Shown in pieces: positions 9,783 to 22,482 of a DNA stretch of 64,000 bases. The translations under genes were made by a program, and so were the position numbers. Numbering within the stretch: the stretch's first letter is position 1; each line of letters starts with the position of its first letter. Origin of the DNA: Cricetomys ansorgei (Eukaryota; Chordata; Mammalia; Rodentia; Nesomyidae). The notes beneath the pieces are model-generated. The model worked only from the letters and a program-made list of their open reading frames with translations. It was not told the DNA's origin and did not search any database. The DNA is taken from NCBI GenBank assembly GCA_026225945.1, contig JAMJFZ010001133.1, positions 13,870,001 to 13,934,000 of the forward strand, given 5' to 3'.

Positions 9783-12048
9783 CTGTTGAGTAGAAAGGGA
9801 AGAGACAGAAAGAAACAGAAAGGATAACTCGATTAGTGAAAGGTCTGAGAATAGGAGGTACAAACAGACAAAGCTATCATGAGTACAGGCAGGGGCTCCA
9901 AGCCATTTGAATGGACTCAATGGCTAACACACGCCAGATAGAGCGGCTTCACCTGAAGAAGGCACACAGAAAAGGGAGCAGGGCCTCTGAAGTCCCCGAG
10001 GCAGTACACTCAGTTGCTAAGAGTCAGTCTCAATTTGTATATGGACAGACTGCCATGTAGACAGACAGCTCACAGACAAAGTCACAAGATGCAACATAAC
10101 TGTTCAGAGACATTAAAAAATCAGTTTGATGAAAAATTAGTCAAACAGTGGCTGATGTTGTTACCCTGAAATATAAAGTGATTTGGCTGGAAACCGTCAT
10201 CTCTATTGGACTAAGCTAGGGCCACAGTATAAACAATTAAAACACAACCATCTGCAGAGCAGCCTGGTGCTCTAGCCAACGTCATCACATATCTGGGCTC
10301 TGGTGCTGACATACTATTTAGGGCCTATGCCTGCTCTCTCTTACAGATTCAGTTTACTGTGGACCAATGCTTTTGATTTTTTTTTTTGGGGGGGTAGCTT
10401 TTCTTCTTAAATATCTAGCATATGAGGTGACAGCAGCTACTACAGCACTATAAATTCTATAGCACTATAAATATAATACAGCACATAAAATAAGGATGCT
10501 GAAAATAATTACCACTTTGCTTTCATACATGTTTGGGGATCATTATGGAGCATGAGCTTAGAAAGCTCATTTTCTGTTAACAGATCCATGCTAATTTGGC
10601 ATCCATTCCTTATAGGAAGGAAATGAATTCTAATAGTTATCATCATCATCACCACCATCAAAAAACAAAACAAAAAAAGTAATGTGGAATGAACACTTTC
10701 AGACAGTATGGAGCTTGGCCCTCTAAGACAACATCCCTGTATCTGTACCAAGGCTGAGAATCATCTGGCAACAACCTGTGTTCTGTGCAAACCTTTCTGC
10801 TTTGTTACACAGAAAGACCAAGTGCAATCAGAAGACTCCCACTGTGCTTACGGAACTGAGACTGTGTGGATGGCTACTGTGGAGAGGCTGAAAGCAAGCG
10901 TGTAGCTGTTTCCCCAGGTGTGGACTGTCTGTTCCTTCGTGGTATGGAGGACACACCTGATACTGTGCCTCACTGATTAGTCATCCGACACATGCGGGGC
11001 TAAAAAATATGTTAAGTGAGTGAAGAGGATAAACATTCCTTCTGTCAGAGGAATACTAGCTTACAGGCTTGCTGACATATACCCACTGTCATCTTATCTC
11101 AGAGTTCTCGGCCCCACTGAGGGACTGGCTGAATCTACGATGCTGAATACACATAGATCATCTGAGAATTCATTAGCAACTATTTCTATCTTGAAACACT
11201 TATTGTACTTTTAAATAAAAAAAACTAGTGAAAGATCACAGTTTTAAAAATACATTAAAAATATCCCAGTAAGTTTTTGCCTTTGTTGAATTAAAAAAAA
11301 AGAGGGGGAATGTTTGCTATTTGCTGATAAACTGAAAAGCGACTGCTTTGTTATGAGAATAGATCTTTAAATTTTAGAATAAAGCACAAAGATCACAATT
11401 TTTTCCTCACAACATAGGACTAAAGGCCTAACATGATCAGCTCTTGATTAGGCCAGCTAGCTCTGCTGGTGGCTTGTATCACAGCGGCTGGCCTAAAGGG
11501 GGTTGAAGGAGGCATTAGATTCTTAGCACAGGGAGGAGTCACCCCTATGCTCCAGATGCTGAACTGTTAGCACACAGCTGCTAAGTACTTCAGTAGTCAG
11601 TGGCAGAAATGGTGTTTGGCATACATCTGATTTTGTTGTCCTTACTTGTAACTAGCCTGTTTTGTCTCACAGCCTCTCCTGCAGGAGCCACAAACTGCCT
11701 TTAAAATCACTCACTTCTCTTAAAATGAAATACTCTTCTGTTGGCTTGTGCTTATACTGTGTGGTAATTTACAGATCTAATTTAATTTGGGGTCCAGTGC
11801 GTGTATGCCTGTGTATACTACTAACAGGCTTACAGAGAAGTAGATGCTGCTTTTGTGAGCCCAAGATTGGGTTGCTTAATAAGCGGAACTGAAGAGTAGA
11901 AATCATACTTCCTTCTAGCATACCCTTGAGCTTCAGAGTCAACAGATAAACTCAGAAGCTTGTGGAAATCTTACCAAAATACCATTTTATTTGTTTTCTA
12001 CCTGGGTACAAAGAAAAGAAAAAATCCCTCCACAGGCTGATGCCTTAC
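9783..12048 (-). other. Nbea: Nbea intron between exons e and f
   Basis: A 2,266-bp intron of mostly unique sequence with short A-rich and T/G runs (10377-10395, 10660-10679, 11291-11308). No repeat family is recognised with confidence. Confidence 0.9.
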
Positions 12049-12138
12049 CAGGTGCATGGCTGAGCTCCGAGGTGGATGTGGCTCAATGAGCAACTGAGAC
12101 GGCGTCTGTCCAAAGTTCTGTATCTGTGCTTCCATGGC
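12049..12138 (-). CDS. Nbea: Nbea exon e: end of the BEACH domain
   Basis: This exon has 90 bp (30 codons) and is phase 0 at both ends. The acceptor is TTGCCTGCAG before GCC and the donor is GTAAGGCAT after CTG. It encodes [17 protein letters not shown] followed by [13 protein letters not shown]. The [13 protein letters not shown] motif is the conserved closing segment of BEACH domains. It is the last of the phase-0 exons. Its downstream partner, exon f, has two in-frame acceptors, so the residues that follow MHL can be CFLPQSPL or SPL. Confidence 0.98.
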
Positions 12139-12417
12139 CTGCAGGCAAGGAGGGTGACTGTCATAATCAATGTGTCAAAAGAGAGGTCAACACACTCTTG
12201 ACAATGCACGTATAGCTCAAGTCAGCCATAAAAGAGTCCAGAAAATTCCAGGAGCGCTCTTTTCTCAGGGCGCAGAATCCTCTTAGTGTTAGTATTCTGT
12301 GGACAAGCTTCACTTCTTCTAATCATGCTTCAGTTACGCACAGCACTGTTCTCATCACCAGAAGCTGGGGTTAAGTGTGGAAAGGCTAATCTGTGCATCC
12401 ATGCATGCAGTTAAAGA

Positions 12418-12475
12418 CAAAACAAAAACAAAAACAAAAACAAAACCCAAAAAACAAAACAAACTAAAAAAACCA
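12418..12475. repeat. (AAAAC)n-rich low-complexity run
   Basis: Repeats of CAAAA/CAAAAA over about 58 bp; it may be the tail of a lost retroposon. Confidence 0.8.
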
Positions 12476-15474
12476 CCTTTAACACTAAATACAACACAGG
12501 TACCTTAATAAAGTCCTTTGTAAGGAGGAACGTATGGGGGTCTCTAATGAAATAAGCTTCTGGAATCTTCATGGGAAAAGAGAATGAGACATAATGTCTA
12601 CCACTGACATGAAATAAAAATCAGAAAAAACATGTATTCCAGTCAACACAGAGGGCAGCTGGAGGTCAGAACACTAAGGCTTTGGCATTACAATCAAATA
12701 CAGCAAAGCTTTCAATAGAAAAATACATCTTAGCTTGCTATGATGCTCTAAGAGGGATTCTGGGGATATCATTTATAAGGTGTGAATTAATTTCTCTCAG
12801 TTTCCCCCATGTAAAATTTAGAGAAATCTCACTAAGAAGGAAATAATTCTTTGGGATCCTGGGCTATATACAGTATTTTATTAAAGTCTGCATAGATATG
12901 AATACTAAAACTGTATGGATCCCACCAAATAAAACTAATTTCCACCTCAAACTGTCTGGACCACACAATATAACACTGCATGCGTGTGCATGCCCATGTG
13001 TCTGTATATGTGCATCTGTGTATTAGAGACTTAAATATTTCTTCTATATACACATTTTATAGGTAAAATATATCAATATATTAAATTAGACTAATAAGGT
13101 TTTTTTCTGAGATATCGTAAATGTGTAATTTAAGTCAACAAGGAAAAGCACAATATTTACTATGATCATTACTCTGTTACCATGCTAGCTTTCCCCCTAC
13201 AATCATGTGCAATTTGGAGCACATAAAAGTGAAATACGAAACCACTGCTGAGCGCTGAAGGAGCTCAGGTAAGTTGGTAGATGGCCCTTGACACAACACT
13301 GCTACTAATCGCACCACTATCTATAATTCTCATTTATAAAGCACTTAAATTTAACCATCTGTCCTCCTACACTGCATTTCAGGAAAATGTTTATCAGTAA
13401 AATCGTGAATTTTCAAATTTATTAGCAATATTAAACACGAATGGATCATTTATCTACCATGTTTTAACAACTGCATAAAAGGGGCTTTGGTTCATTTATT
13501 TGCAGAGGCAATGGGATGAATTATTAAATCTCCTTAAGTGCTGTCCAGTTTTAATGTAACATTTATTTTCATGATGTCCATTCAAATGCAAAGTGTGACT
13601 ATTCAGCTAAATTGTATTCACGTAGGTACCACCACACTGTGTCTCCCTATTGCAAGATTTATGGCTATAAAAAGGGAGAAGAGACTATTTCTAGTTGGCT
13701 TCACATTATCACAATAACTCTTGAGAATTATTTGTGGGGAAAAGCAGTAATTTTACTGTTAAAGCAAATGTCCAGCATCACCTAATCTCTCTAGCAATAG
13801 ACACTGTTGCTGTACTTTTACTCTTCCAGGAAAAAGGACTTCAAAGGAGTGAGAATCAGGGGGTTGGAAGATGGGGCTAAAGTCAAACACATCGGACCTT
13901 CAGTCACTGCCCTGTACTCAGGGAGCCCCTAAACACTCACTGGACAAAGAGTTGGCAAGCATCATCCACTTACTTTAACTTTGCCTCTCAAACAGAAGTA
14001 TTAAAATTATACTAGAAAATGTTAGGATATTGGCATAATTCCCAGAATTTTTTTGTTTAGCAGTCTTCAGTGATCTCTTTGGGCTGGGGCAGAACATTCA
14101 AACTGCACGCTCCTCTTTTGGGGCTGTGTTTTCTTCCTTGTGAGTTGTATCAGATAGTTTTGTGCACCAAATGACTGTATTCTGGAATCTATCTACAAGG
14201 TATCTAGTGTTCCTGCTTTTCAAATATTCTTTCCTTTCTGAATTAAAATTTCTCAGATCTTACAGATGTCAGGAAAGCATGCTGTATTCTCTAGGTTCCA
14301 CCTCTGATCACTGCCAGACACTGGCCAGGGCAGCCTGCTGCCTCTCTTTACTTCCCCCCTGCTCCTGTTCCCTGTTCCCCCAACCCTTTTTAAGGGAGTC
14401 ACCGGTGTCTCCTTGTTGAACAGATAGGTACTGGGCTAGAAGACAACCCTGCTGTGATGCAGGGTCCATCATGCAGTTTAGGAATCTGTGATTATGTCAC
14501 TATCCTGAGAGAGCTTCCCCATGCAGGAGGAAGTCCTCCACTGATGTTGTCCCAGGGCTGGGACTCCATACATCATCACCAGCTTCCCCCATACTCTCAG
14601 AGTACAGTTCCTCTCTCTGTTATGGAATTGAACACATGACTCTGCCTCTGCCTGTCTGCTCAGACTGACTCTCTGCAGGGCAGAACTGTGGCTCAGTCTT
14701 ACCGATATTTGCTGACTACAAAAGTGGGGCAGTAGCAGGGTATCTGGGCCAAGATAGAAGTTGGTCTAGGAAATGAAAAGCACATGGACACTGGGATGGA
14801 GAAAACACAAGAGCCCATTACTTACAAAAGTACTTACAAGAAGTTCAGTGCCACTGCAGCAATTAGACTGACAAACATCTGAATGCTTAGCCAGCACCCA
14901 CACTGACTCAGGAAGTCTGCAGCCCCGGGAGGAAATAAGAAGTGCACATGAGTGCACACAGGAGGACTGTGGTGGAGACAAGCACGGACTGAGCGTTTCA
15001 ACTGCTTTACCCCTGCCTGGGTATTCTAAATGCGGGGATTTGTGAACGCTTTCACAGTCTAGTCATTCAGAATGCTTAGGAATATAAGTAAGGTATACTG
15101 CCTAAGACTAAACTTTGGAAATGAGTAGTCAACCCACCTTCCTTTACTAAGATGTTATCCAGTATAGAAGACGTCTGGAAATGCTCAATTTCCTTCACTG
15201 AGAAGTTAGTCACTTTAGAAGATGTACAACTGAGGGTAAAGGAATTCTAGTAACTGTCCCTGTATGAAACACAATCCACACAGGTAACAGGCATAACACC
15301 TGAGATTTCTCAAAAACAAACGTGATGGCCAAGTCTGTGGTGGTCCACAAATTTCAAAGAACATAGGGCTTTGGAAACATGGGTTATTTCATTCTTAGAA
15401 AGCAGCATTGCTTATTAGATTTTGTGATCTCTAAATTGGAATCTTGGGCTTTTTAATCATATTAAGTATTGTGT

Positions 15475-15628
15475 ATATGCAGATACAGTGACATGCATGC
15501 CGAGATTAGAGGATAACTTGAGACAGTCGGGTCTCTCTTTCCACCATGTGGGGCGTGGAGATCAAACTCAGGTCACCAGGCTCCGTGGCTGGTGCCTTTG
15601 CCTGCTGAGCTACTTTGCTGGCCCAGAT
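15475..15628 (-). mobile_element. B3-like SINE, reversed
   Basis: Reversed tRNA-like head at its right end (TTTGCCTGCTGAGCTACTTT then GCTGGCCC), preceded by CCACCATGTGGGGCGTGGAG and ATCAAACTCAGGTCACCAGG. These are characteristic of the B3 family read backwards. Confidence 0.75.
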
Positions 15629-16351
15629 CTTGGACTTTCCAGCACATTTATGCAAATTTGTATTTAAGGTTCAAGCAAGACAAAGACAAAGTAGACACAC
15701 AGTTCTCTTTATCAAGACAGAAGACTTTGGGATGGAACTGGAAGTTTCCTTACCTGATCTTTGTAGTGGTTACAGGAATGTGACCGTGTATGTGGTCAAC
15801 TTTCTATCTCTCTTTAGCCAACTGTCCCAAACCATAGCCCATCAAGCTAATCAACTATTTCCATGCTTATCGGTAATCAATGCTTTCTTTTCTGGAATTT
15901 TTAGAAAATCTACCATAAGGTAAACATTTTACTTGTGTGCCATTTGTGGATCAGCATAATGTCTGTGACATTATGTTCTTGTATCAGTCACTACTCATAT
16001 TCATAGTTTTATGTTGGGCGGTGCCCCCTTATTAGTGTAGCTCAACTTGAAAACTTCCCTGTTAGATATCTGGGCTGTTAGTGGCTTTGGGTCTTAGGAA
16101 TAGTTACTTAGAAAAGATGTTGCATATTTTGGATGGAGGTAGGCAGGTAGCATTGGATGAACATTTCAATATGGAGGTAGGCAGTACCACCATCGGACGT
16201 ACATCCTGATATGGGGCAGCTGCCATGGGTAGAATGCCCAACTGTGCTCCAAATTGTGATACTGAACTTGTATACTTATGTTTGTGAACCTAGAATTTAA
16301 TGGTCAATGTTCTAAATGAAGAAGCCATTTGGATTTGTGTGATTTCTAGGG

Positions 16352-16558
16352 CAACATTCTTAACTTGTAGGTCGTTACCCCTTTAGGTCAAACAACCCTT
16401 TCAGAGGCATGGCCTAAGACCATCTGCATATCAGATATTCACATTACAATTCCTAACAGCAACAAAATTACAGTCACAATGTAATCTATGGTTGGGGGTC
16501 ACAGCAACATGAGGACTGTGTTAAATGGTCACAGGGTTAAGAAGGCTGAAAACTACTG
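16352..16558. mobile_element. URR1-like hAT-Charlie DNA element, intact ends
   Basis: The ends are the inverted URR1 type (CAACATTCTTAACTTGTAGG at left; GGCTGAAAACTACTG at right), with the internal motif ATGGTTGGGGGTCACAGCAA. The element is about 207 bp. The 8-bp flanks are TTCTAGGG and CTCTAGGG, a hAT target duplication with the expected CTAG core and one mismatch. Confidence 0.88.
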
Positions 16559-16740
16559 CTCTAGGGATTCATGGACCAGAACTATCACACACCTGAGTTC
16601 GCAACCTCGCCAACTGATTACAGTAGGAAGAGTGCTTCAGTTTTCTATTGTGAACGAAATAAAAGTTCTGGTTGGTTTCTTAAAACCTTAGTTTTTTTAA
16701 TAATGATTCTGAACTATTTTTATATTATTGTTCTGTAAGA

Positions 16741-17075
16741 GCCATTCCTGCTAGCAGGAGTTAATCAGGAATTGTTGACATTCTGTTATGAAAGGAAAGG
16801 GGTGGGGAAGGCCATTGGATTGCAGGGAGTACCCAACCACTCCTCCCAGCCATTTATATGCAATTCTACCCTAATGGCTTGTGGCCTGCTGGAGGTGTGG
16901 GTCACTTTGAGGCCCAAGAGTGAGTGTATAGCCTCCGGGAGAGTTAATTGAGAGGGGCTCCACCTATGTGGACATGGAGGAGCTGTCAGCTATACTGGAC
17001 ACAGACTTCCGGTATGGTCGCTTTGGGGTCACCAACTCTATTCAGCTTAAAAAAAAAAAAAATCAAGAAAAAAAA
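16741..17075 (+). repeat. A-tailed stretch, possible unclassified retroposon
   Basis: About 300 bp of higher-GC sequence ends in a broken A-run (17049-17075). The tail and the composition suggest a retroposed copy or an LTR fragment, but no source is recognised and no flanking duplication is seen. Confidence 0.3.
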
Positions 17076-18840
17076 AAGTGGTTGTTTGAGAACACAGAAA
17101 TATAATTTTGACCAGTTTATCTACTGTTGTGCTTATCTCATTGTTACAGTGATTTTAGCACTTAAGAGCTGCTATCATTTCCATAAACAAAAAACATTTG
17201 ACATGGCAAATATAATACATGTATCTTTTCTGTCCTACCTGTAATGCTGCCTACATCACATAAAAAAACGAAACAAAACAAAAGAAAACAAAACAAAAAC
17301 CACAATGGAACTTTAAGAAGTGATAAAAAGACGTAAGGGTGGAATGTATTTTAACTGATAAGCTTTGCTTCTTGTTTATTGTTGTGATAAAACAAGATCA
17401 TATAAAGCATTACTTTTTAATGCTGGAAAACCAAGAACGAAGTAAATCAAGAAAATAATATATGCACTCTATCATTTCTTGCTTTTAAACATTAAAACTA
17501 TATAAAAAATTAAAACGGTGTTTTATAGTCAACTGTTTCTAGTTCTTCAGAGAAGCCACAAAGAGAACCCACAAATAGAAGTACAAATTTTTATTATTTA
17601 TTTAATAATCGTCTACATTAGGACTAAAAAAAAAAATTATTCCGGCAGAATTATTACACAACTGTTTGCAACCCCAGTTAAAAGAAAAGAACTTGCTTGC
17701 TTTGGCTTGGAAGGCTGTGTTAGCCCAGGCTCGCAGGAGCAGCTCCAGTTTATCGTTACCTGCCTTAGTTTTTGGTTCAAGCCATTGAGCGTGAAGAGAG
17801 GACTTAGTCTCTAGCGTTCCAGCTCCTCCTTGGGATGGGCAACTATAGTGATGTTATACAAGTGACTTAATAGAACACCTTCCATCCAGAGTATTTACAG
17901 TTCGTCCAGTTCTACTGATGGCAAGTTCTCTCAGATTTTGTACTCAAAGTGTACATGTACTCAAGTCCATGGAACAAAGCTTGGGTTTCAGTGCAGCTGG
18001 TAATGGCTGACCTACCCTGGATGTCTAAAATACATGTGTGTGGCTGGAAGGAACATTTCAAAGGCGGTGGATACTGCGCCAGACACCTTCTCTCTACTTT
18101 GGCTCTGATCCATAGGCCTCCACAGACCTAATCACTACACTCCTTGCTCTTGGGTCTGTCCCCTGCGTACAGTGGAAAGCCTACCTTATTACAAGACACA
18201 GGAGCCTGGGGTATTTCCTGTGTGGCTCTTCTAGCCAGATACTGGTTTAGCAGTACCTAGGCTGGGATATTTTGCCTTAGATCACAGTTCATGCTGGACA
18301 ACATATCTCTTGTTATTTCTCTTCCAGCATCTTCTCCTCCAACTCTGGGCTTCGGTGTGGTAGCCTCCAAGTGTTTTACTTTCCCTTTCTGAACCTCTGT
18401 ATCCCACCTACACCTCTGTAACAAGGACAATTATTAAACTATATCACTTCCTAAGGCAATTTTAGATGCACATAGAACATGGCTTATTATTTTAGCCATT
18501 TTACATATAGTTGTGCATGGCTGAGCAACTTAGCTCCAGGGCTCCTTAGATGTTGTAAAACAAAATGTCTGTATCCACTAAACAATAAGCCATTCCTCCC
18601 CTCTCTTTTAATCCCTGGCAACCATCATTTTGCTTCTGTGACAATGTCTGCTCCAGACCTCTAAGTGGAGTATTAGTATTTGTATGTGGGGGTGGGGTGT
18701 AGGTGGGGTGTCTGTTGCCTTTTTGTTTAGATTTGCAACCAGATTATTTACTTAGCCGAGTGTCGTTAAAGTACATCCATGTTGCAGCAGAGGTTTCCTT
18801 TAAAGGAAGTCTTTGGCATCCCTTTGACAGGCCATGTGCT

Positions 18841-19172
18841 GAGATTCCGGAGACACTAGCCGGAGACACTAGCCGGAGTAGTATGTGTTGAGATTCCGGA
18901 GACACTAGCCGGAGTAGTATGTGCCGAGATTCCGGAGACACTAGCCGGAGTAGTGTGTGCCGAGATTCCGGAGACACTAGCCGGAGTAGTGTGTGCCGAG
19001 ATTCCGGAGACACTAGCCGGAGTAGTGTGTGCCGAGATTCCGGAGACACTAGCCGGAGTAGTGTGTGCCGAGATTCCGGAGACACTAGCCGGAGTAGTGT
19101 GTGCCGAGATTCCGGAGACACTAGCCGGAGTAGTGTGTGCCGAGATTCCGGAGACACTAGCCGAAGTAGTAT
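18841..19172. repeat. 36-bp CpG-rich minisatellite, 9 copies
   Basis: Copies of the unit starting GAGATTCCGGAGACACTAGC begin at 18841, 18890, 18926, 18962, 18998, 19034, 19070, 19106 and 19142. The spacing is 36 bp except for the first unit, which is 49 bp because GGAGACACTAGCC is doubled. Inner copies are virtually identical; the outer ones differ at a few bases (TGTTG for TGCCG, GTAT for GTGT). Each unit has three CpG sites, unusual in this AT-rich intron. Because 36 is divisible by 3, several reading frames stay open across the array; these are not taken as genes. Confidence 0.97.
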
Positions 19173-19669
19173 GGAAGTGTAACGAGTGAGACAGACGCTG
19201 CTTACCTTCTGCTACATATCAGGGCGGGACAGACTAAAATAAAATTGTACTCCACCAAGAGCCATTTGTATTGAGAGTGTTGAAGACCTTACAGAGGGGC
19301 CCCAGCATAAACCCCTGGGAGTGCAGGGGTCTCTTTGTAGTCTGCACTCACTAATGCCCAAGAAGAGACGATCTTTTAAGGAGTCTTTCATGCTTAGGAT
19401 TCTTTGCTCACTTCAACTCTTCTTTGATAAACAAAGAGCAGAATCCACAAGGGCACAACCCAGAGCAACCAGGGAACTACCCTGGCAAGCCTGGCTGAAC
19501 AGCTTTCTGTGGCATGCTGCTACACTGGTTTTCTATGCTTACTATGATTCAGGAGAGAGAAAGAGAGGAAGAAGCTGCGGGCAGGTGGGTACTGAAAACA
19601 GTGAGATGGGACAGGATGCAGGTGGTAGCCTTGTAAGTTGGAGTGTCAAATCACGGAAGAAAGTTACTA

Positions 19670-19691
19670 AAAAAAAAAAAAAAAAAAAAAA
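19670..19691. repeat. Poly(A) run
   Basis: An uninterrupted A run of about 22 bases without a recognisable SINE body beside it. Confidence 0.85.
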
Positions 19692-21661
19692 GGTAAAAAA
19701 CACAAGGTTTGGCTTGGTGTGAAGAACACAGCGACACAAATTCACCAGGTGGTGACATCAGTATTCCAAAGTGAAGCATATCTTGTTTTCAAGCCAAACT
19801 CAGATTCAAAAATATCACAGTATTAATTCAACAGAATAACATTTCCTCCAATATTGACATAAGTGGGAAACAATAATTTAGAGAGACTACACTGAGACTT
19901 CAAATGACTTTAAATTGGGTCATCAATTTGTCTGAAACTTTAAATGCGTCCTGAACATATAACTAAAATGACTGGATGATATCCATTTCTACAAACTGAA
20001 GCAGACGACAGTGTAATGTAAGTGTAGCTCTGTGCTCATGGGAGATGGGAAGGTCCTTCCAGCCATTTGTTTTAAAAACAGCAGGGTGTCATCTTTACTG
20101 TTCTTCCACTGAGTGAAATAAGAACATGGACACTGTGAAAGCATTTGCTGAGAATTTCTGAAATCAATAATTAGCATTTCTCAATAGCACACGATGAAAA
20201 TAACCCAAAGAGGAGAGAAGATCTAGCTGACATACATCTGAGGCTGACTCACTGCACTGCATGTTTTGTGGGGGACAATAAAGAAACAGAGACTAGCTAA
20301 GGACACCATAAAAATCCAATGAGAAAAGAGAAACCCAAATTAAAGATTAGCTAAGCACAAGTCAATATGTGTCATTAATTTCTTTGATACTAATGTCTAC
20401 ATTCAAAGTTTATTAAACAAATCTGCCATGTTAGTCCCATCGCTGTAGATATGAAACTCTGGGTTTGGGGGGTCATGGTACTTTTCTTCCTACCCCCCAA
20501 ACTCTGAAGAACACCTTATATCTACTTACATTTTACTAATCAAACATAGGGGTCTTCTTTGTATTTAATTTGGATTTTGAACTTGCTAAAAATTTCAGTG
20601 TAGTAAAGATGAGTATTAAGGAGGTCTAGGAGATCTTTACCAGCTACCTTCTTGTTCATTTGTTGCAATCATTTCTCTGAAAAGCTGCTTAAGAGAGGAA
20701 CCCTAATCAAACATTATGACGACAATGAGGCCCCATGGCTCTGTAAGCAAATGCTACATGCTGCAGCCCACTGAGGTAGCTCATTGAAGGCTCACAAACA
20801 GAGGACTGAATCTGCAAAGGCTTATCCCAGAGGATCAAGGCTACATCCCTAGCCCATACCCCTGGTCAGGAGTACAGGGAGGGAAGGGCTGACGGGTGCA
20901 CAGGAAGGTGAACAGAGAAGGTAGGGCCATCAGTGCTGCCACTGTCTGTTTATACACATCTTCAGTAAATGAAGTGTGTTGATTTTTTTCCCTTATGAAC
21001 TCTACAAGCTCATCTCTCCGGGAAAGTCAGCAGCAGCTGTTTTGGATACAGACACATCTGTCTTGCTGGTTCTTGACAGCCCTATCATGTTAGTGCTCTG
21101 TAGTAGCAAGGAACATTTCAGCAAGAAAATGAAGTGAAATTGAAGTGATGTAGCCTACCTCCTGTGGGCACCGTATCCCCACAGCACACACAGAGAGCAG
21201 CTCTGTTACCCGTGGCAGATCAAAGGAGAGATCAAAGCAGAACCTGCCTAAGTAAAGACAGCTAGATAGAAAAATAGCACATTTTTTTGTGATTGCTGGG
21301 AGTATCAAAATGTATTGAATATTTTAAATTGAAAAATTGATGAGTATATCTGTAAATATATGAACATGCATGGCCCATATGTTCTAGGTGCCAGCTACAG
21401 TGCTATTTGGCAGGGTTATGTGTCTACCTCTCACTGTCACAGGGTAGTAATTTAAAACATTTTTCTTTTTGGTGAGGTTGGTAATAGGTATGATGACAAG
21501 TTTTATGTCAGCTCAGAACTTAGCACTCTTAGTCATTTGTCTGGTATGAGCTTACAGCTTCTGTTAGGATACTGACTCCACTTTTTCCTCTTGTTGCACA
21601 GGTGTAACTTCAACACCAGTACCATGTTTATGCTAACTTACATTTTGAAAACTAATGACAG

Positions 21662-21920
21662 TGAGGGGTTGCTGGAGAGATGCTCAGTAGTTAGGAGCAC
21701 TGGCTGCTCTTGCAGGGAACCTGTGTCAGTTGTCTGTCTGTCCGTCCCTCCGTCCCCTTCCCCTTCCTGGACACTCACAGAGAGGTGCTCACAACTGCCT
21801 GTAACTCCAGTTCTGGGGAAATCCCATGTCCTCTGCTAACCTCCATGGACATTGCATCCACGTGGTGCATATAAACTTAATGTAGAAACATAAATTCAAG
21901 CCAATTTTTTAAAAAACAAA
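21662..21920 (+). mobile_element. B2/B3 SINE with an internal pyrimidine insert
   Basis: The tRNA-like head GGGTTGCTGGAGAGATGCTC, AGTAGTTAGGAGCACTGGCT is followed by a CT-rich expansion (21730-21768) and then CACAACTGCCTGTAACTCCA and a TTTTTTAAAAAACAAAG end. Confidence 0.82.
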
Positions 21921-22291
21921 GCTAAAGTATTGACATCTAAAGAAACATACAGCTATAAATAATAATTAAGGAAATATTAATTTTATAAAGATATTAACGT
22001 TAATTAAGGAAATATTAACCAAGAACAAGACACAGAGTGTTACTCTTGATACTCTTAGTACCCATGAGATAGGGAAGACACAGCGCTGCCCCTGAGATGG
22101 CTATACGGGCATGGAATGCATGTCTGAAACAGTGGAGGGTCCAGGGCGAGAGGAGCACGTGTGGTAAGATGAAGCTTCGTGATGGCTACTCCGTTAAGCT
22201 ACTCTCTGTTCTCTCTACATGTATAGGAAAGCAGAAGCTTCTCAGGTAGTTCTAACACATCTAATGTAGAATCTTCTCTAACTTTATTTTC

Positions 22292-22482
22292 TTGGGCCGG
22301 TGAGATAGCTCAGAGGGTAAAAGCACCTGCCTCTAAGCCTCGCAACCTGCATTCAGTCCCTAGGATGCATATAGTGGAAGGAGAGAACTGACTCCCCTAA
22401 GTTGTCCTCTGACCTTCATATGCACAGTGTGGTACCATGCACAAACATACCCCCCCCCATACTCCAAATATGTTTTAAAAAC
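22292..22482 (+). mobile_element. B3/B2 SINE
   Basis: Head GGGCCGGTGAGATAGCTCAG, with a B-box-like AACCTGCATTCAGTCCC, then GTGGAAGGAGAGAACTGACT and GTTGTCCTCTGACCTTCATA, and a C-run followed by an A-rich end. This is the order expected for B3-type copies. Confidence 0.85.

Noticed and set aside
16741..17075. Processed pseudogene with A-tail
   Set aside because: A tail is present but no parent gene is recognised and no flanking duplication is seen; left as an unclassified stretch.
18744..19157. 137-codon minus-strand open frame of 12-residue repeats
   Set aside because: It is the minisatellite read through; other frames are equally open, and no start context or family supports a gene.
18841..19172. 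CRISPR-like array at the minisatellite
   Set aside because: Units are contiguous with no unique spacers.
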